Shown: positions 18,513 to 27,416 of the stretch, piece by piece
Position numbering within the stretch: position 1 is the stretch's first letter
Layout: each line of letters begins with the position of its first letter
Source: Alphaproteobacteria bacterium RIFCSPLOWO2_01_FULL_40_26
Lineage (GTDB): Bacteria > Pseudomonadota > Alphaproteobacteria > Rickettsiales > UBA1997
DNA length: 35,826 nt
Assembly (NCBI GenBank): GCA_001767955.1
Contig: MEMO01000036.1
Span: forward strand, 1 to 35,826
Direction: 5' to 3'
The notes under the pieces: generated by a model
Told to the model about the DNA's origin: nothing
What the model saw: the letters and a program-made list of their open reading frames with translations, nothing else
Databases searched by the model: none
Translations under genes and position numbers: made by a program

Positions 18513-19084
18513 AAAGCAGAATACTGGCTTTGGCAACATTATTAGCCATTTCCGCCTGCGGTTTTCAGGTGATTTACGCTGATGAAAACAACAAAGATTC
18601 CCATGCCAACGAACTGGCTTCGGTCCGTATCCAAAAAAATCACGGGCGTTTAACCCAGGAAATACGCAACAGTCTTTATGATGTTTTAAATCCCGATCAT
18701 CTAAAAACCGAGGCAAAGTATATTTTGATTCTTGAAGTCAGAAGAGCGGTTTCATCAACCTTCATCACCTCAACCGGCGCATCAGGGCGCAACAAGGTAA
18801 CTTTGGAGATAAACTACACTCTGAAAAATCTTGAAAACGCCGCAATGATTAGCAACGGAGCAACTTCGGTAAATGACAATTACGACGTCAGCTCAAACCG
18901 CTATGGCACTTACACCGCCGAAGAATATGTGCAAAACAACCTAACCAAAATCGCCGCACAAAATATCAGAAATTCTTTAGTGAATGATTTAATCGAAATC
19001 AGAAAGAAATGCGATGGCAAATTCGACAACGAAAAAGAAGAAAAGGGGAAATTCGTCTGTCCTTTAACCCAGATCCGTCATTAG
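18497..19084 (+). CDS. lptE: LPS-assembly lipoprotein LptE
   Basis: MHDARKSRILALATLLAISACGFQVIY: lipobox AISAC followed by GFQ, RIQKNHGRLTQEIRNSLYDVLNP. The track start at 18356 overlaps pyrG and reads through the hairpin. Confidence 0.75.
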   Translation: MHDARKSRILALATLLAISACGFQVIYADENNKDSHANELASVRIQKNHGRLTQEIRNSLYDVLNPDHLKTEAKYILILEVRRAVSSTFITSTGASGRNKVTLEINYTLKNLENAAMISNGATSVNDNYDVSSNRYGTYTAEEYVQNNLTKIAAQNIRNSLVNDLIEIRKKCDGKFDNEKEEKGKFVCPLTQIRH

Positions 19085-19237
19085 AACCGTCCAGAATTCC
19101 GCTAAGCCACGATTCTCTTGGCCTCGGGCGAGCACCGCACCGGAAGCGTATCATGCATACGCTGACGGAGCGGAGCGCAGAACGAGGTCAAGAGAATCGT
19201 GGATTAGTAGGAATTATGGGCGGTTCTAATGACGGAT
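19073..19237. repeat. ~165-bp imperfect palindrome between convergent lptE and purQ
   Basis: Outer 17-bp arms ATCCGTCATTAGAACCG (19073-19089) / CGGTTCTAATGACGGAT (19221-19237); inner 14-bp arms CCACGATTCTCTTG (19107-19120) / CAAGAGAATCGTGG (19189-19202); central AGCGTAT/ATACGCT. Confidence 0.92.
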
Positions 19238-19243
19238 ATGGGT

Positions 19244-19924
19244 TTAACCAAATAGAGATTCAAACATCAGCAAACCATCTTTCGATCCGGTATCCTCATC
19301 AATTGCTCTTTCGGGATGTGGCATCATGCCAAGCACATTTTTTGCATCATTGAAAATTCCGGCAATATTGAGCATCGAGCCATTTACATTGGATTCATCG
19401 CTAACATTGCCTCTGTTATCAACATAGCGAAAAGCCACATTTTGACTGTCTTCAAGTTTTTTGATCACATCAGAATCAGCGAAATAATTGCCGTCCATGT
19501 GAGCTATTGGAATTCTGATAATCTGATTTTTTTTATATTTGGCGGTGAAATCAGAGGCGGAATTTTCAACACGCAAATTGATGGTGCGACAGATAAATTT
19601 CATTTTTTTATTGCGCAAAAGCGCTCCGGGCAACAACCCGGCTTCGGTTAAAATTTGAAAACCATTGCAAATTCCAAGCACTCTTACACCTTTTTTAGCA
19701 AGATTTTTAACTTCCCGCATCACCGGAGAAATTGAGGCCATAGCGCCGGAGCGAAGATAATCACCGTAGGAGAAACCGCCAGGAACGATGATGAGATCAA
19801 AATTATCATCCAGCTTTGTTTCCTGATGCCATATTTTCTGCACCTTGGCACCAACTTTTTGCAACGCCACAACAGCATCACGATCGCAATTTGAGCCAGG
19901 AAAAGTAATGACACCGGCCTTCAT
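19244..19924 (-). CDS. purQ: Phosphoribosylformylglycinamidine synthase subunit PurQ
   Basis: [63 protein letters not shown]. Confidence 0.97.
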   Translation of the reverse strand: MKAGVITFPGSNCDRDAVVALQKVGAKVQKIWHQETKLDDNFDLIIVPGGFSYGDYLRSGAMASISPVMREVKNLAKKGVRVLGICNGFQILTEAGLLPGALLRNKKMKFICRTINLRVENSASDFTAKYKKNQIIRIPIAHMDGNYFADSDVIKKLEDSQNVAFRYVDNRGNVSDESNVNGSMLNIAGIFNDAKNVLGMMPHPERAIDEDTGSKDGLLMFESLFG

Positions 19925-20166
19925 GAAATTACCTCATGGCTGTAATCCTCGATGATTTTGTTAACGAGCAGTTTGTCGCAAATTTCATCAACAATTTTTT
20001 TGATTTTTTCTGAATCAGTCTCGGCAATTTCAAGCTCTACAACCTTGCCCTGCCTAACTTGCGAGATTTGCGTAAAACCGAGATTTTTCTGTAAAGAAGC
20101 TTCGATGGCCTTGCCTTGGATATCAAGCACACCTTTTTTTAGTGAAACTAGAATTCTGATTTTCAT
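19921..20166 (-). CDS. purS: Phosphoribosylformylglycinamidine synthase subunit PurS
   Basis: 81 aa: [45 protein letters not shown] overlap with purQ. Confidence 0.93.
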   Translation of the reverse strand: MKIRILVSLKKGVLDIQGKAIEASLQKNLGFTQISQVRQGKVVELEIAETDSEKIKKIVDEICDKLLVNKIIEDYSHEVIS

Positions 20167-20168
20167 GT

Positions 20169-20888
20169 TTATTTGATTTGTATACCAAGCCTCTTTGCCA
20201 CTTCCTCGTAAGCTTCGATAAGTCCGCCTAAATCTCTTCTGAAACGATCCTTATCCATTTTTTCGGAAGTTTTTTCATCCCAGAGCCTACAACTGTCTGG
20301 ACTTATCTCATCGGCAAGAATGATATTTTGTGCGGCATCAAATCCAAATTCGATCTTAAAATCAACCAGTTTAATGCCGATATTTTTGAAAATTTTTTGT
20401 AAAATCTGGTTAATTGAAAGCGCGTAATTTCTGATTTCATCGAGCTGTTTCCTGCTAACAATTTTTAACACATTGAGCACATGATCGTCATTAATCAAAG
20501 GATCGGAAAGCGCATCATCCTTAAAACAAATTTCAAAAACCGGCGCCAAAAGTTCACGACCTTCTTCGATACCAAGACGCTTGGCCATTGAGCCGGCAGT
20601 AATATTTCTAACAATTACTTCCAGGGGAATTATTTTGACTTTTTTCACTAATTGTTCGCGCTCATTTAAGCGTTTGACGAAATGCGTTGGAATGCCGTTT
20701 TTTGCCATTTCAAGCATGATATGTTCGGAAATCAAATTATTCAAAACACCCTTCCCTTCAATAACCGCCTTCTTTTGCGCATTAAATGCTGTGGCATCAT
20801 CTTTGAAAAATTGAATTAGCAGATTTTCGTCTTCGGTGGTGAAGAGCTGTTTGGCTTTTCCCTCATAAATTTTTTCAAGTTTTTTCAT
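20169..20888 (-). CDS. purC: SAICAR synthetase
   Basis: KIYEGKAKQLF, FKDDATAFNAQKK, PLEVIVRNITAGSMAKRLGIEEG, LADEISPDSCRLWD. Confidence 0.97.
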   Translation of the reverse strand: MKKLEKIYEGKAKQLFTTEDENLLIQFFKDDATAFNAQKKAVIEGKGVLNNLISEHIMLEMAKNGIPTHFVKRLNEREQLVKKVKIIPLEVIVRNITAGSMAKRLGIEEGRELLAPVFEICFKDDALSDPLINDDHVLNVLKIVSRKQLDEIRNYALSINQILQKIFKNIGIKLVDFKIEFGFDAAQNIILADEISPDSCRLWDEKTSEKMDKDRFRRDLGGLIEAYEEVAKRLGIQIK

Positions 20889-20973
20889 ATTTCATTAACG
20901 ATTGTTCTTAGAACCTGTTTCAGGATCTATTTTAGAGACACAACATTTTTGATAACAACCAATTTAGCCAATT

Positions 20974-21807
20974 TTACTCCCATTTTGCTATTGGCGGCAA
21001 AGACATCAAAATCGCTTCCGTGTTGCCGCCAGTCATTAATCCAAATTTTGTGCCGCGATCGTAAATCAAATTAAATTCGGCATAAAATCCGCGTTTTTTT
21101 AATTGCTCTTCACGCTGATCATCATTCCATTTTTCATGCATTTTGCTTCGCACCAATTTCGGAAAAATTTCTAAAAAAGCCAGACCGACATTTTGGGTAA
21201 ATTCAAAATCCGCCGCAAAGTTTCCTGAATCAAGATAATCATAAAAAACACCGCCAGCGCCGCGCGCGATTCCACGATGTTTGATAAAAAAATATTCATC
21301 ACACCATTTTTTGAACTTGTCGTAATAATCAGGCGAAGCCTTATCACATACGACTTTAAAGGCTTGATGAAAATCGCCTGTCTCTTCTTCATTTGGAAAA
21401 ACCGGATTTAAATCAGCGCCACCACCAAACCATTCTTTTTCGGTGCAAATGAAGCGTGTATTCATATGCACTGAAGGCACTAAAGGCGATTTCATGTGCG
21501 CCACCAAAGAAATGCCGCTTGCCCAAAATTGTGGATTTTTTTCTGCACCTGGAATTTCCTTACAAAATTCTTTAGAAAATTTACCAAAAACTTTGGAAAA
21601 ATTTACGCCGACTTTTTCAAAAACATTGCCTTTCATCAGCGACATCTCACCACTTCCACCACCTTCCCTATCCCAATTTTTACGAGAGAATTTACCAGGA
21701 TTTTTTGCATCAAACTCATTTTCAATCTTTTCAAATTCCGCACAAATCTGATCACGCAAAGAGCGAAACCATTGCGAAGTAATTTCTTGTTTTTCCAAGA
21801 GGTTCAT
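20974..21807 (-). CDS. hemF: Oxygen-dependent coproporphyrinogen III oxidase
   Basis: NWDREGGGSGEMSLMKG, VHMNTRFICTEKEWFGGGADLNPVFP, EFNLIYDRGTKFGLMTGGNTEAILMSLPP. Confidence 0.96.
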   Translation of the reverse strand: MNLLEKQEITSQWFRSLRDQICAEFEKIENEFDAKNPGKFSRKNWDREGGGSGEMSLMKGNVFEKVGVNFSKVFGKFSKEFCKEIPGAEKNPQFWASGISLVAHMKSPLVPSVHMNTRFICTEKEWFGGGADLNPVFPNEEETGDFHQAFKVVCDKASPDYYDKFKKWCDEYFFIKHRGIARGAGGVFYDYLDSGNFAADFEFTQNVGLAFLEIFPKLVRSKMHEKWNDDQREEQLKKRGFYAEFNLIYDRGTKFGLMTGGNTEAILMSLPPIAKWE

Positions 21808-21819
21808 GAATTTTAAAAA

Positions 21820-21840
21820 ACTTATGACTTACGACTTAAG
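21820..21840. repeat. Heptamer array ACTTATG ACTTACG ACTTAAG at the tyrS 5' end
   Basis: Three 7-nt units of the type seen at 15129-15142; includes the candidate tyrS ATG at 21824. Confidence 0.65.
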
Positions 21841-23050
21841 ACTAAAATTTAAATCAGATTTTTTACAGGAATTCTCCGCGCGCGGCTTTTTTGCCAATTG
21901 TACTCACGCAAAAGAATTGGATGAGATTTTATGCGGCGAAAAAATCATCGCCTACATTGGATTTGATTGCACCGCCAGATCACTTCATGCCGGCAGTTTA
22001 ATCCAGATCATGATCTTGCGTCTCTTGCAAAAACACGGTCATAAGCCAATTATTTTGCTTGGCGGCGGCACCACCAAAATCGGCGATCCTTCAGGAAAAG
22101 ACGAGGCACGCCAGGTTTTAAGCGATGAGCAAATTGCAGAAAATTTGCACGGCATCAGAAAAACTCTGGAAAAATTCATCACCTTCGGAGCAAGCGGCTC
22201 AAACGCAATGCTGGTCAATAATGATGATTGGCTGCATCATCTCAATTACATCGATTTTTTGCGCGATGTCGGTCGACATTTTTCCGTCAATCGCATGCTC
22301 ACTTTCGATTCAGTAAAATTGCGTCTTGAGCGCGAACAACCGCTTTCCTTCCTCGAATTCAACTACATGATCCTGCAAGCTTACGACTTTTTTGAACTCA
22401 ATAAAAAATATGGCTGCACTCTACAAATTGGCGGTTCGGATCAGTGGGGGAATATTATCAACGGCATCGAATTAATTCGCAGAATTAGTGGTAAGGAATC
22501 TTTCGGTCTCATCTCATCTCTGCTTACCACGGAAGGCGGAAAAAAAATGGGCAAAAGCGCTGATGGCGCAATTTGGCTGGATTCCGATATGCTTTCACCT
22601 TTCGATTATTTTCAATATTTCCGCAATGTTCATGATGCTGATGTGGAAAGATTTTTAAAACTTTTCACTGATCTTTCACTTTGCGAAATTGAAAAATTAA
22701 AAAATCAGAACATCAACGAAGCCAAGAAAATCCTGGCTTTTGAGACTACAAAAATCTGCCATGGTGAAAAAATTGCCGAAGAAGTTTTACAAAAAGCCAA
22801 CGAAGTTTTTGAGAAAAAAAACAGCGATTTTTTTGAGACGATAACCGTAGCTAAAAACACAAAATTGGTTGATGTGTTAATTGGCACCAACCTTTATGCA
22901 TCAAAGTCTGAAGTAAAAAGATTGATTCAGGGCAAAGCCATAAAAATAAATGGGGAAAAGCTGATGGATGAAAATTTTTGTTTTACGAATTCAGGAGAAT
23001 TTGAAGTGTCGGCGGGGAAAAAAAATTTCTTCAGGATTGTCATAAAATAA
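21824..23050 (+). CDS. tyrS: Tyrosyl-tRNA synthetase
   Basis: IAYIGFDCTARSLHAGSLIQIMILR, GGTTKIGDPSGKDEARQ, YMILQAYDFFEL, QIGGSDQWGNIINGIELIR, KKMGKSADGAIWLD, C-terminal S4-like region. Start uncertain (21806 in track, 21824 or later). Confidence 0.93.
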   Translation: MTYDLRLKFKSDFLQEFSARGFFANCTHAKELDEILCGEKIIAYIGFDCTARSLHAGSLIQIMILRLLQKHGHKPIILLGGGTTKIGDPSGKDEARQVLSDEQIAENLHGIRKTLEKFITFGASGSNAMLVNNDDWLHHLNYIDFLRDVGRHFSVNRMLTFDSVKLRLEREQPLSFLEFNYMILQAYDFFELNKKYGCTLQIGGSDQWGNIINGIELIRRISGKESFGLISSLLTTEGGKKMGKSADGAIWLDSDMLSPFDYFQYFRNVHDADVERFLKLFTDLSLCEIEKLKNQNINEAKKILAFETTKICHGEKIAEEVLQKANEVFEKKNSDFFETITVAKNTKLVDVLIGTNLYASKSEVKRLIQGKAIKINGEKLMDENFCFTNSGEFEVSAGKKNFFRIVIK

Positions 23051-23290
23051 CCCCAATAACGCTTAAGGAATTATGGCTTAAGTCTACAAACTCTAAGTAA
23101 AACCAATAAACTCCACCACACTGTCACCCCGCACTTGTTGCGGGGTCCATTTGGTCGCAACCAATAAAATCAAGTCTTTGACGAGATGGACCCCGCAACA
23201 AGTGCGGGGTGACAGTGTGGTGAGATTTGTGATTTAGCTTAGAGTCTGTAAATTTGAATCTGGGTTTCTTAAACGTTATTGGGGGGGGTT
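23049..23290. mobile_element. MITE-like palindromic element, complete copy
   Basis: Termini TAACCCCAATAACG... / ...CGTTATTGGGG(GGGG)TTA; imperfect outer arms and a perfect 37-bp inner inverted repeat (23114-23150 / 23186-23222) around a 35-nt spacer. The first 86 nt recur identically at 35741-35826. Confidence 0.8.
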
Positions 23291-24354
23291 AAAATAGTTC
23301 CAACTATCTCGACGAGCCTCTTTTCCAACGCCTGATAAGAAAATTTCTCACACACTTTTTGAAGAGAATTTGCAACGATTTTACTGGCAAATTCCGGATC
23401 GTTTATAATGCGAATTACAGCATCGGCAATTCTATCGTCAATGCTTGTAAGCGGCTCTATATCTATCAGCAAAGCACATAAATCATTTCGTACAATTTCA
23501 CGCGGACCATCACAATTGGTTGAAATTATTGGTTTACAAAACTTCATCGCTTCCAGCAAAACCAGACCGAAAGTTTCCCTTCTTGAGGTCAGACAGAAAA
23601 TATCAATTGATTCAAAAAATGATTTTTTATCTTGCACCCAACTTAAAAATTCGACGGAATCTTCAAGCTGCAAATCCTTTACCAAAGCGTGCAGAAAGGC
23701 TTTTTTTGGACCAGAGCCGGCAATTTTAAGCAGAAATTTTTTATCTGATTTTTGCTGCAATTTTTTGATTGCCAAAATCGCAAATTCAAAAGATTTAATC
23801 TCGTCAAGACGTCCAATCACGCCGATAACAATCTTTTCCTTGCGACTCAGATCAATTGCCAAAGCGCTGGTGAAAGCATCCGAAACATCAGTGGCATTAT
23901 GCACAACAAAACTGCGATCCTCACTTTGTCCACGCTCTATCGTTCTAAAAAAAATTTCCTTATTCACCGATAAAACCAGATCACAACCAATCGACCTTTT
24001 AACATTCATACTGTGATTGATCGACACCACAAAAATTTTTTTATCTTTGATTTTTGCAACCGCTTTGCGAACAAGAATAGTCGAGCGTCCCGAGTGAACA
24101 AAAACCACATCAGCATCAAATTCTTTAAGAAATTTTTTGATATTTCCAACCGCAATAAAATCGTAAAAACCGAAATTATTACTGGTTTTTCCAACAAGCT
24201 TGCACAGCTTTTGCACCTTTGATTCGTAGGGCGCGTCATTTTTTATAATTGCCGAAACTTCATGGCCGAGTTTTTTTAAAACCAAAATGTAATCAAGAAA
24301 CACCTGCTCTGCACCACCATTTTGTGAGGTTAAAATCACATTTACGATTTTCAT
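23269..24354 (-). CDS. GT4-family glycosyltransferase
   Basis: VIGVIGRLDEIKSFEFAILA, FCLTSRRETFGLVLLEAMKFCKPIISTNCDGPREIV. C-terminus ...LTPPNNV is encoded by the MITE terminus. Confidence 0.85.
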   Translation of the reverse strand: MKIVNVILTSQNGGAEQVFLDYILVLKKLGHEVSAIIKNDAPYESKVQKLCKLVGKTSNNFGFYDFIAVGNIKKFLKEFDADVVFVHSGRSTILVRKAVAKIKDKKIFVVSINHSMNVKRSIGCDLVLSVNKEIFFRTIERGQSEDRSFVVHNATDVSDAFTSALAIDLSRKEKIVIGVIGRLDEIKSFEFAILAIKKLQQKSDKKFLLKIAGSGPKKAFLHALVKDLQLEDSVEFLSWVQDKKSFFESIDIFCLTSRRETFGLVLLEAMKFCKPIISTNCDGPREIVRNDLCALLIDIEPLTSIDDRIADAVIRIINDPEFASKIVANSLQKVCEKFSYQALEKRLVEIVGTILTPPNNV

Positions 24355-25100
24355 TTTGAGATGGCTTTAAGATATGAAACAAGCGGATAAAGGCCTGATA
24401 GAAATGCGATTAAAACACCGAGCAAACCTTCCTTATAACCTTTTTTAACCACGAGAGATTTGAAAAACCGCAATTTAAAAGTGATCACAAGACGCAAAAA
24501 ACCGCCACGGATTTTTCCTTTGGAAATCATGTCATTGGCCTTCCATGTGGTGTAGCGGTTGAAGCGTGCAATTAGGTCTGAAACATCATCATCAACGAGA
24601 TGAATAATTGGATTTTTCAAAGATTTTATTTTGCCTCTTAAAATGAAAGTGGGATGAATTTCCTTATCTTCATTATAAAGCTTCAAGCCATAATAGGTAA
24701 GGGTTTGACGCTTTAAAACACCAAGCGTTCTGAGCCAACCATATTTAACCCATCTGCTACCGATATAATTTGCAACCGGCACAAAAAATCCGCAGGGCTT
24801 GGAGTTTTTTATTGTTGCTAAAATTTCAGTTTTTAATTCAGGAGAAATTCTCTCGTCAGCATCTATTTCCAAAATCCATTCACCAGTTGCAGATGCTAGA
24901 GCGACATTGCGTCTCGCTCCTTCAATTTTCCACGAACCTTTGATAATTTTATCGCTAAATTTTCTGGCAATTTCTTCGGTTTGATCATTGCACTTATCAA
25001 GCACAACCACGATCTCATCAACAAAATCAAGGCTGCGTAAACAATCTTCAATTTTTTTTTCTTCGTTATGTGCAACAATGACGGCAGAAATTCTTCTCAT
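24351..25100 (-). CDS. GT2-family glycosyltransferase (WaaE/KdtX-like)
   Basis: ISAVIVAHNEEKKIEDCLRSLDFVDEIVVVLDKCNDQTEEIARKF, GEWILEIDADERISPEL. ATGA overlap with the downstream GT4. Confidence 0.85.
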   Translation of the reverse strand: MRRISAVIVAHNEEKKIEDCLRSLDFVDEIVVVLDKCNDQTEEIARKFSDKIIKGSWKIEGARRNVALASATGEWILEIDADERISPELKTEILATIKNSKPCGFFVPVANYIGSRWVKYGWLRTLGVLKRQTLTYYGLKLYNEDKEIHPTFILRGKIKSLKNPIIHLVDDDVSDLIARFNRYTTWKANDMISKGKIRGGFLRLVITFKLRFFKSLVVKKGYKEGLLGVLIAFLSGLYPLVSYLKAISK

Positions 25101-25147
25101 AAAATTTAAAATTGACTTGCGGCAAGCCAGTTTCTAAGCTTTCACAC

Positions 25148-25873
25148 ATGCAAGTGTCAAAGAGAAACTTCATCAAATCAGGCCTGTTTACATCGGCTAT
25201 TTTACTTTCTTGCTGCAAACTAAAACTTCCTAACAAATCAAAACTTTTTGGAGAAAAATTTATGCCAAATGAAATCAAAAATTTCGAACTTCCAAAACTG
25301 CCTTATGCAAAAAATGCTCTGGCCCCACACATTTCAGAAAACACCATAAATTTTCATTACGGTAAACATCATCAGGCCTATGTGACCAACCTGAACAATC
25401 TGATTACCGGCACCGATTTTGCAGGAAAATCTCTGGAAGAAATTATTAAAATTTCCGCCGCCGACAAAACAAAAGCCGGCATTTTCAACAATGCGGCGCA
25501 AGTCTGGAATCACACTTTTTACTGGCACTCAATGAAACCGAATGGCGGCGGCAAACCAGGCGATGAAATTTTGAAAAAAATCGAAACTGATTTTGGTTCT
25601 TACGAAAATTTTGTTGCTGAATTCAAGCAAGCTGGCGCAACCCAATTTGGATCAGGCTGGGCTTGGCTTGTTCTCGATTCCGGAAAATTGAAAGTAACAA
25701 AAACCGGCAACGCCGAAACTCCGCTAACCAGCGCAAACAAGCCTTTGATGACCATGGATGTTTGGGAGCATGCTTATTATCTCGACTACCAAAATGCCCG
25801 TCCAACCTACATCGACACTTTCTTGAACCATTTGGTGAATTGGGATTTTGTCGCTGAAAATTTGAAGCAATAA
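25148..25873 (+). CDS. Fe/Mn superoxide dismutase with candidate export/lipoprotein signal (alternative internal start 25262)
   Basis: [76 protein letters not shown]-terminal [24 protein letters not shown]. Internal ATG preceded by ggagaa. Confidence 0.93.
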   Translation: MQVSKRNFIKSGLFTSAILLSCCKLKLPNKSKLFGEKFMPNEIKNFELPKLPYAKNALAPHISENTINFHYGKHHQAYVTNLNNLITGTDFAGKSLEEIIKISAADKTKAGIFNNAAQVWNHTFYWHSMKPNGGGKPGDEILKKIETDFGSYENFVAEFKQAGATQFGSGWAWLVLDSGKLKVTKTGNAETPLTSANKPLMTMDVWEHAYYLDYQNARPTYIDTFLNHLVNWDFVAENLKQ

Positions 25874-26460
25874 TGCGTAAAGCACAGTTAGAAAGAAATA
25901 CCAAAGAAACCAAAATCAAAGTTGAAGTAAATCTCGACGGAACCGGTAAATACAAGGTTTCAACCGGCATTGGTTTTTTGAACCACATGATCGAACAACT
26001 TTCACATCATTCACTGATTGACATTGATCTTGAGACCAAAGGCGATCTCCACATTGATTTTCACCATACCACCGAAGATACCGCCATCGCCATTGGTGAG
26101 GCCATCAAACAGGCTTTGGGAGACAAAAAGGGTATCACACGTTTTGGTCATTCCTACATTCCAATGGATGAAACTTTGAGCCGCTGCATCATTGATTTAT
26201 CAGGCCGCGCCTATCCGGTTTTTAATTGCGAATTCAAACGCGATAAAGTTGGCGAAATGGATTGCGAATTATTCCGTGAATTTTTTCATGCCATTGCGCA
26301 AGCAATTAGCTGTAATCTCCACATTGAAAATCTTTACGGCGTTAACAATCACCATATCATTGAATCATGCTTTAAAGCCTTGGCCAGAGCGCTTCGTCAG
26401 GCGATCACAATTGATGAAAGAAAAAAAGATGCGATAAATTCCACAAAGGGAATTTTGTAA
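25873..26460 (+). CDS. hisB: Imidazoleglycerol-phosphate dehydratase
   Basis: [74 protein letters not shown] overlap with the SOD gene. Confidence 0.96.
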   Translation: MRKAQLERNTKETKIKVEVNLDGTGKYKVSTGIGFLNHMIEQLSHHSLIDIDLETKGDLHIDFHHTTEDTAIAIGEAIKQALGDKKGITRFGHSYIPMDETLSRCIIDLSGRAYPVFNCEFKRDKVGEMDCELFREFFHAIAQAISCNLHIENLYGVNNHHIIESCFKALARALRQAITIDERKKDAINSTKGIL

Positions 26461-27414
26461 ATGTTAACAAAAATCGCTCAAAACAAAAACATCAGTAAGC
26501 CAGTAATTTACGGCATCGCAAGCACATTTCTTACCGATGAAGAAAAATATTTTTTTGAAAAAAGCGCGCCAATTGGCTTCATAATTTTTACACGAAATAT
26601 TACCGATAAAACGCAGCTAAAAAATCTTACTAACTCGCTACGCGAAGTGATGGGCGGTGAAGTTTTAATTTTAACAGATCAGGAGGGCGGAAGAGTGGCG
26701 CGTCTTGAATCGCCACATTGGAAAGAATATCCTGCCGGGCAGCATTTCGCTGAACTTTATCAAATTGATCGTGAGCTAGCAAAAAAATCTCTCTTCGAAA
26801 ATTTTGCCGCAATTGCGCGCGATTTAATTGAGATCGGAATCAATGTTAATTGCGCTCCCGTGCTTGACATTTTGACTAAACAAACTCACGAAATTATCGG
26901 CAATCGTGCCTACGGAAACGAACCAAATCAAGTTTCAGAATTAGGAAAAAAAGTTTGCGAAGGCTTGTTAAGCGAAGGGGTTTATCCGATTATCAAACAC
27001 ATCCCCGGCCATGGAAGAGGGGTTTCCGATAGCCATTTGGAATTGCCAATTGTTGATGCCAGTTTGGAAGAATTGCGCCAAACAGATTTTGTTCCGTTTC
27101 AAAATTTAAACGATCAAAAATTCGCCATGACTGCCCATATTCTTTACTCCGCGATTGATCAAAAAAATTGCGCCACAATTTCCAAAAAAGTGATTGGATT
27201 AATCCGTGAAGAAATTGGATTTAAAAATATTTTGATGAGCGATGATATGTCGATGAAAGCGCTTAAAAGCGGCTTCGCCGACAAAACCAAATCAATTTTA
27301 GACGCCGGCTGTGATCTGGTTTTACATTGCAATGGCAATATGAACGAAATGAAAGAAATTGATTCCGTTTTGCCAAATTTAACCGACAAATTTTTTGAAA
27401 AACTAACTGCCTGA
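26461..27414 (+). CDS. nagZ: Beta-N-acetylhexosaminidase (GH3)
   Basis: LILTDQEGGRVARLESPHWKEYPAG, NVNCAPVLDI, IIGNRAYGN, PIIKHIPGHGRGVSDSHLELPIVDAS, MSDDMSMKAL. Confidence 0.95.
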   Translation: MLTKIAQNKNISKPVIYGIASTFLTDEEKYFFEKSAPIGFIIFTRNITDKTQLKNLTNSLREVMGGEVLILTDQEGGRVARLESPHWKEYPAGQHFAELYQIDRELAKKSLFENFAAIARDLIEIGINVNCAPVLDILTKQTHEIIGNRAYGNEPNQVSELGKKVCEGLLSEGVYPIIKHIPGHGRGVSDSHLELPIVDASLEELRQTDFVPFQNLNDQKFAMTAHILYSAIDQKNCATISKKVIGLIREEIGFKNILMSDDMSMKALKSGFADKTKSILDAGCDLVLHCNGNMNEMKEIDSVLPNLTDKFFEKLTA

Positions 27415-27416
27415 AT

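Noticed and set aside
19009-19353. 114-aa ORF across the lptE-purQ gap
   Set aside because: It reads through the 165-bp palindrome and overlaps both CDSs; no recognisable domain.
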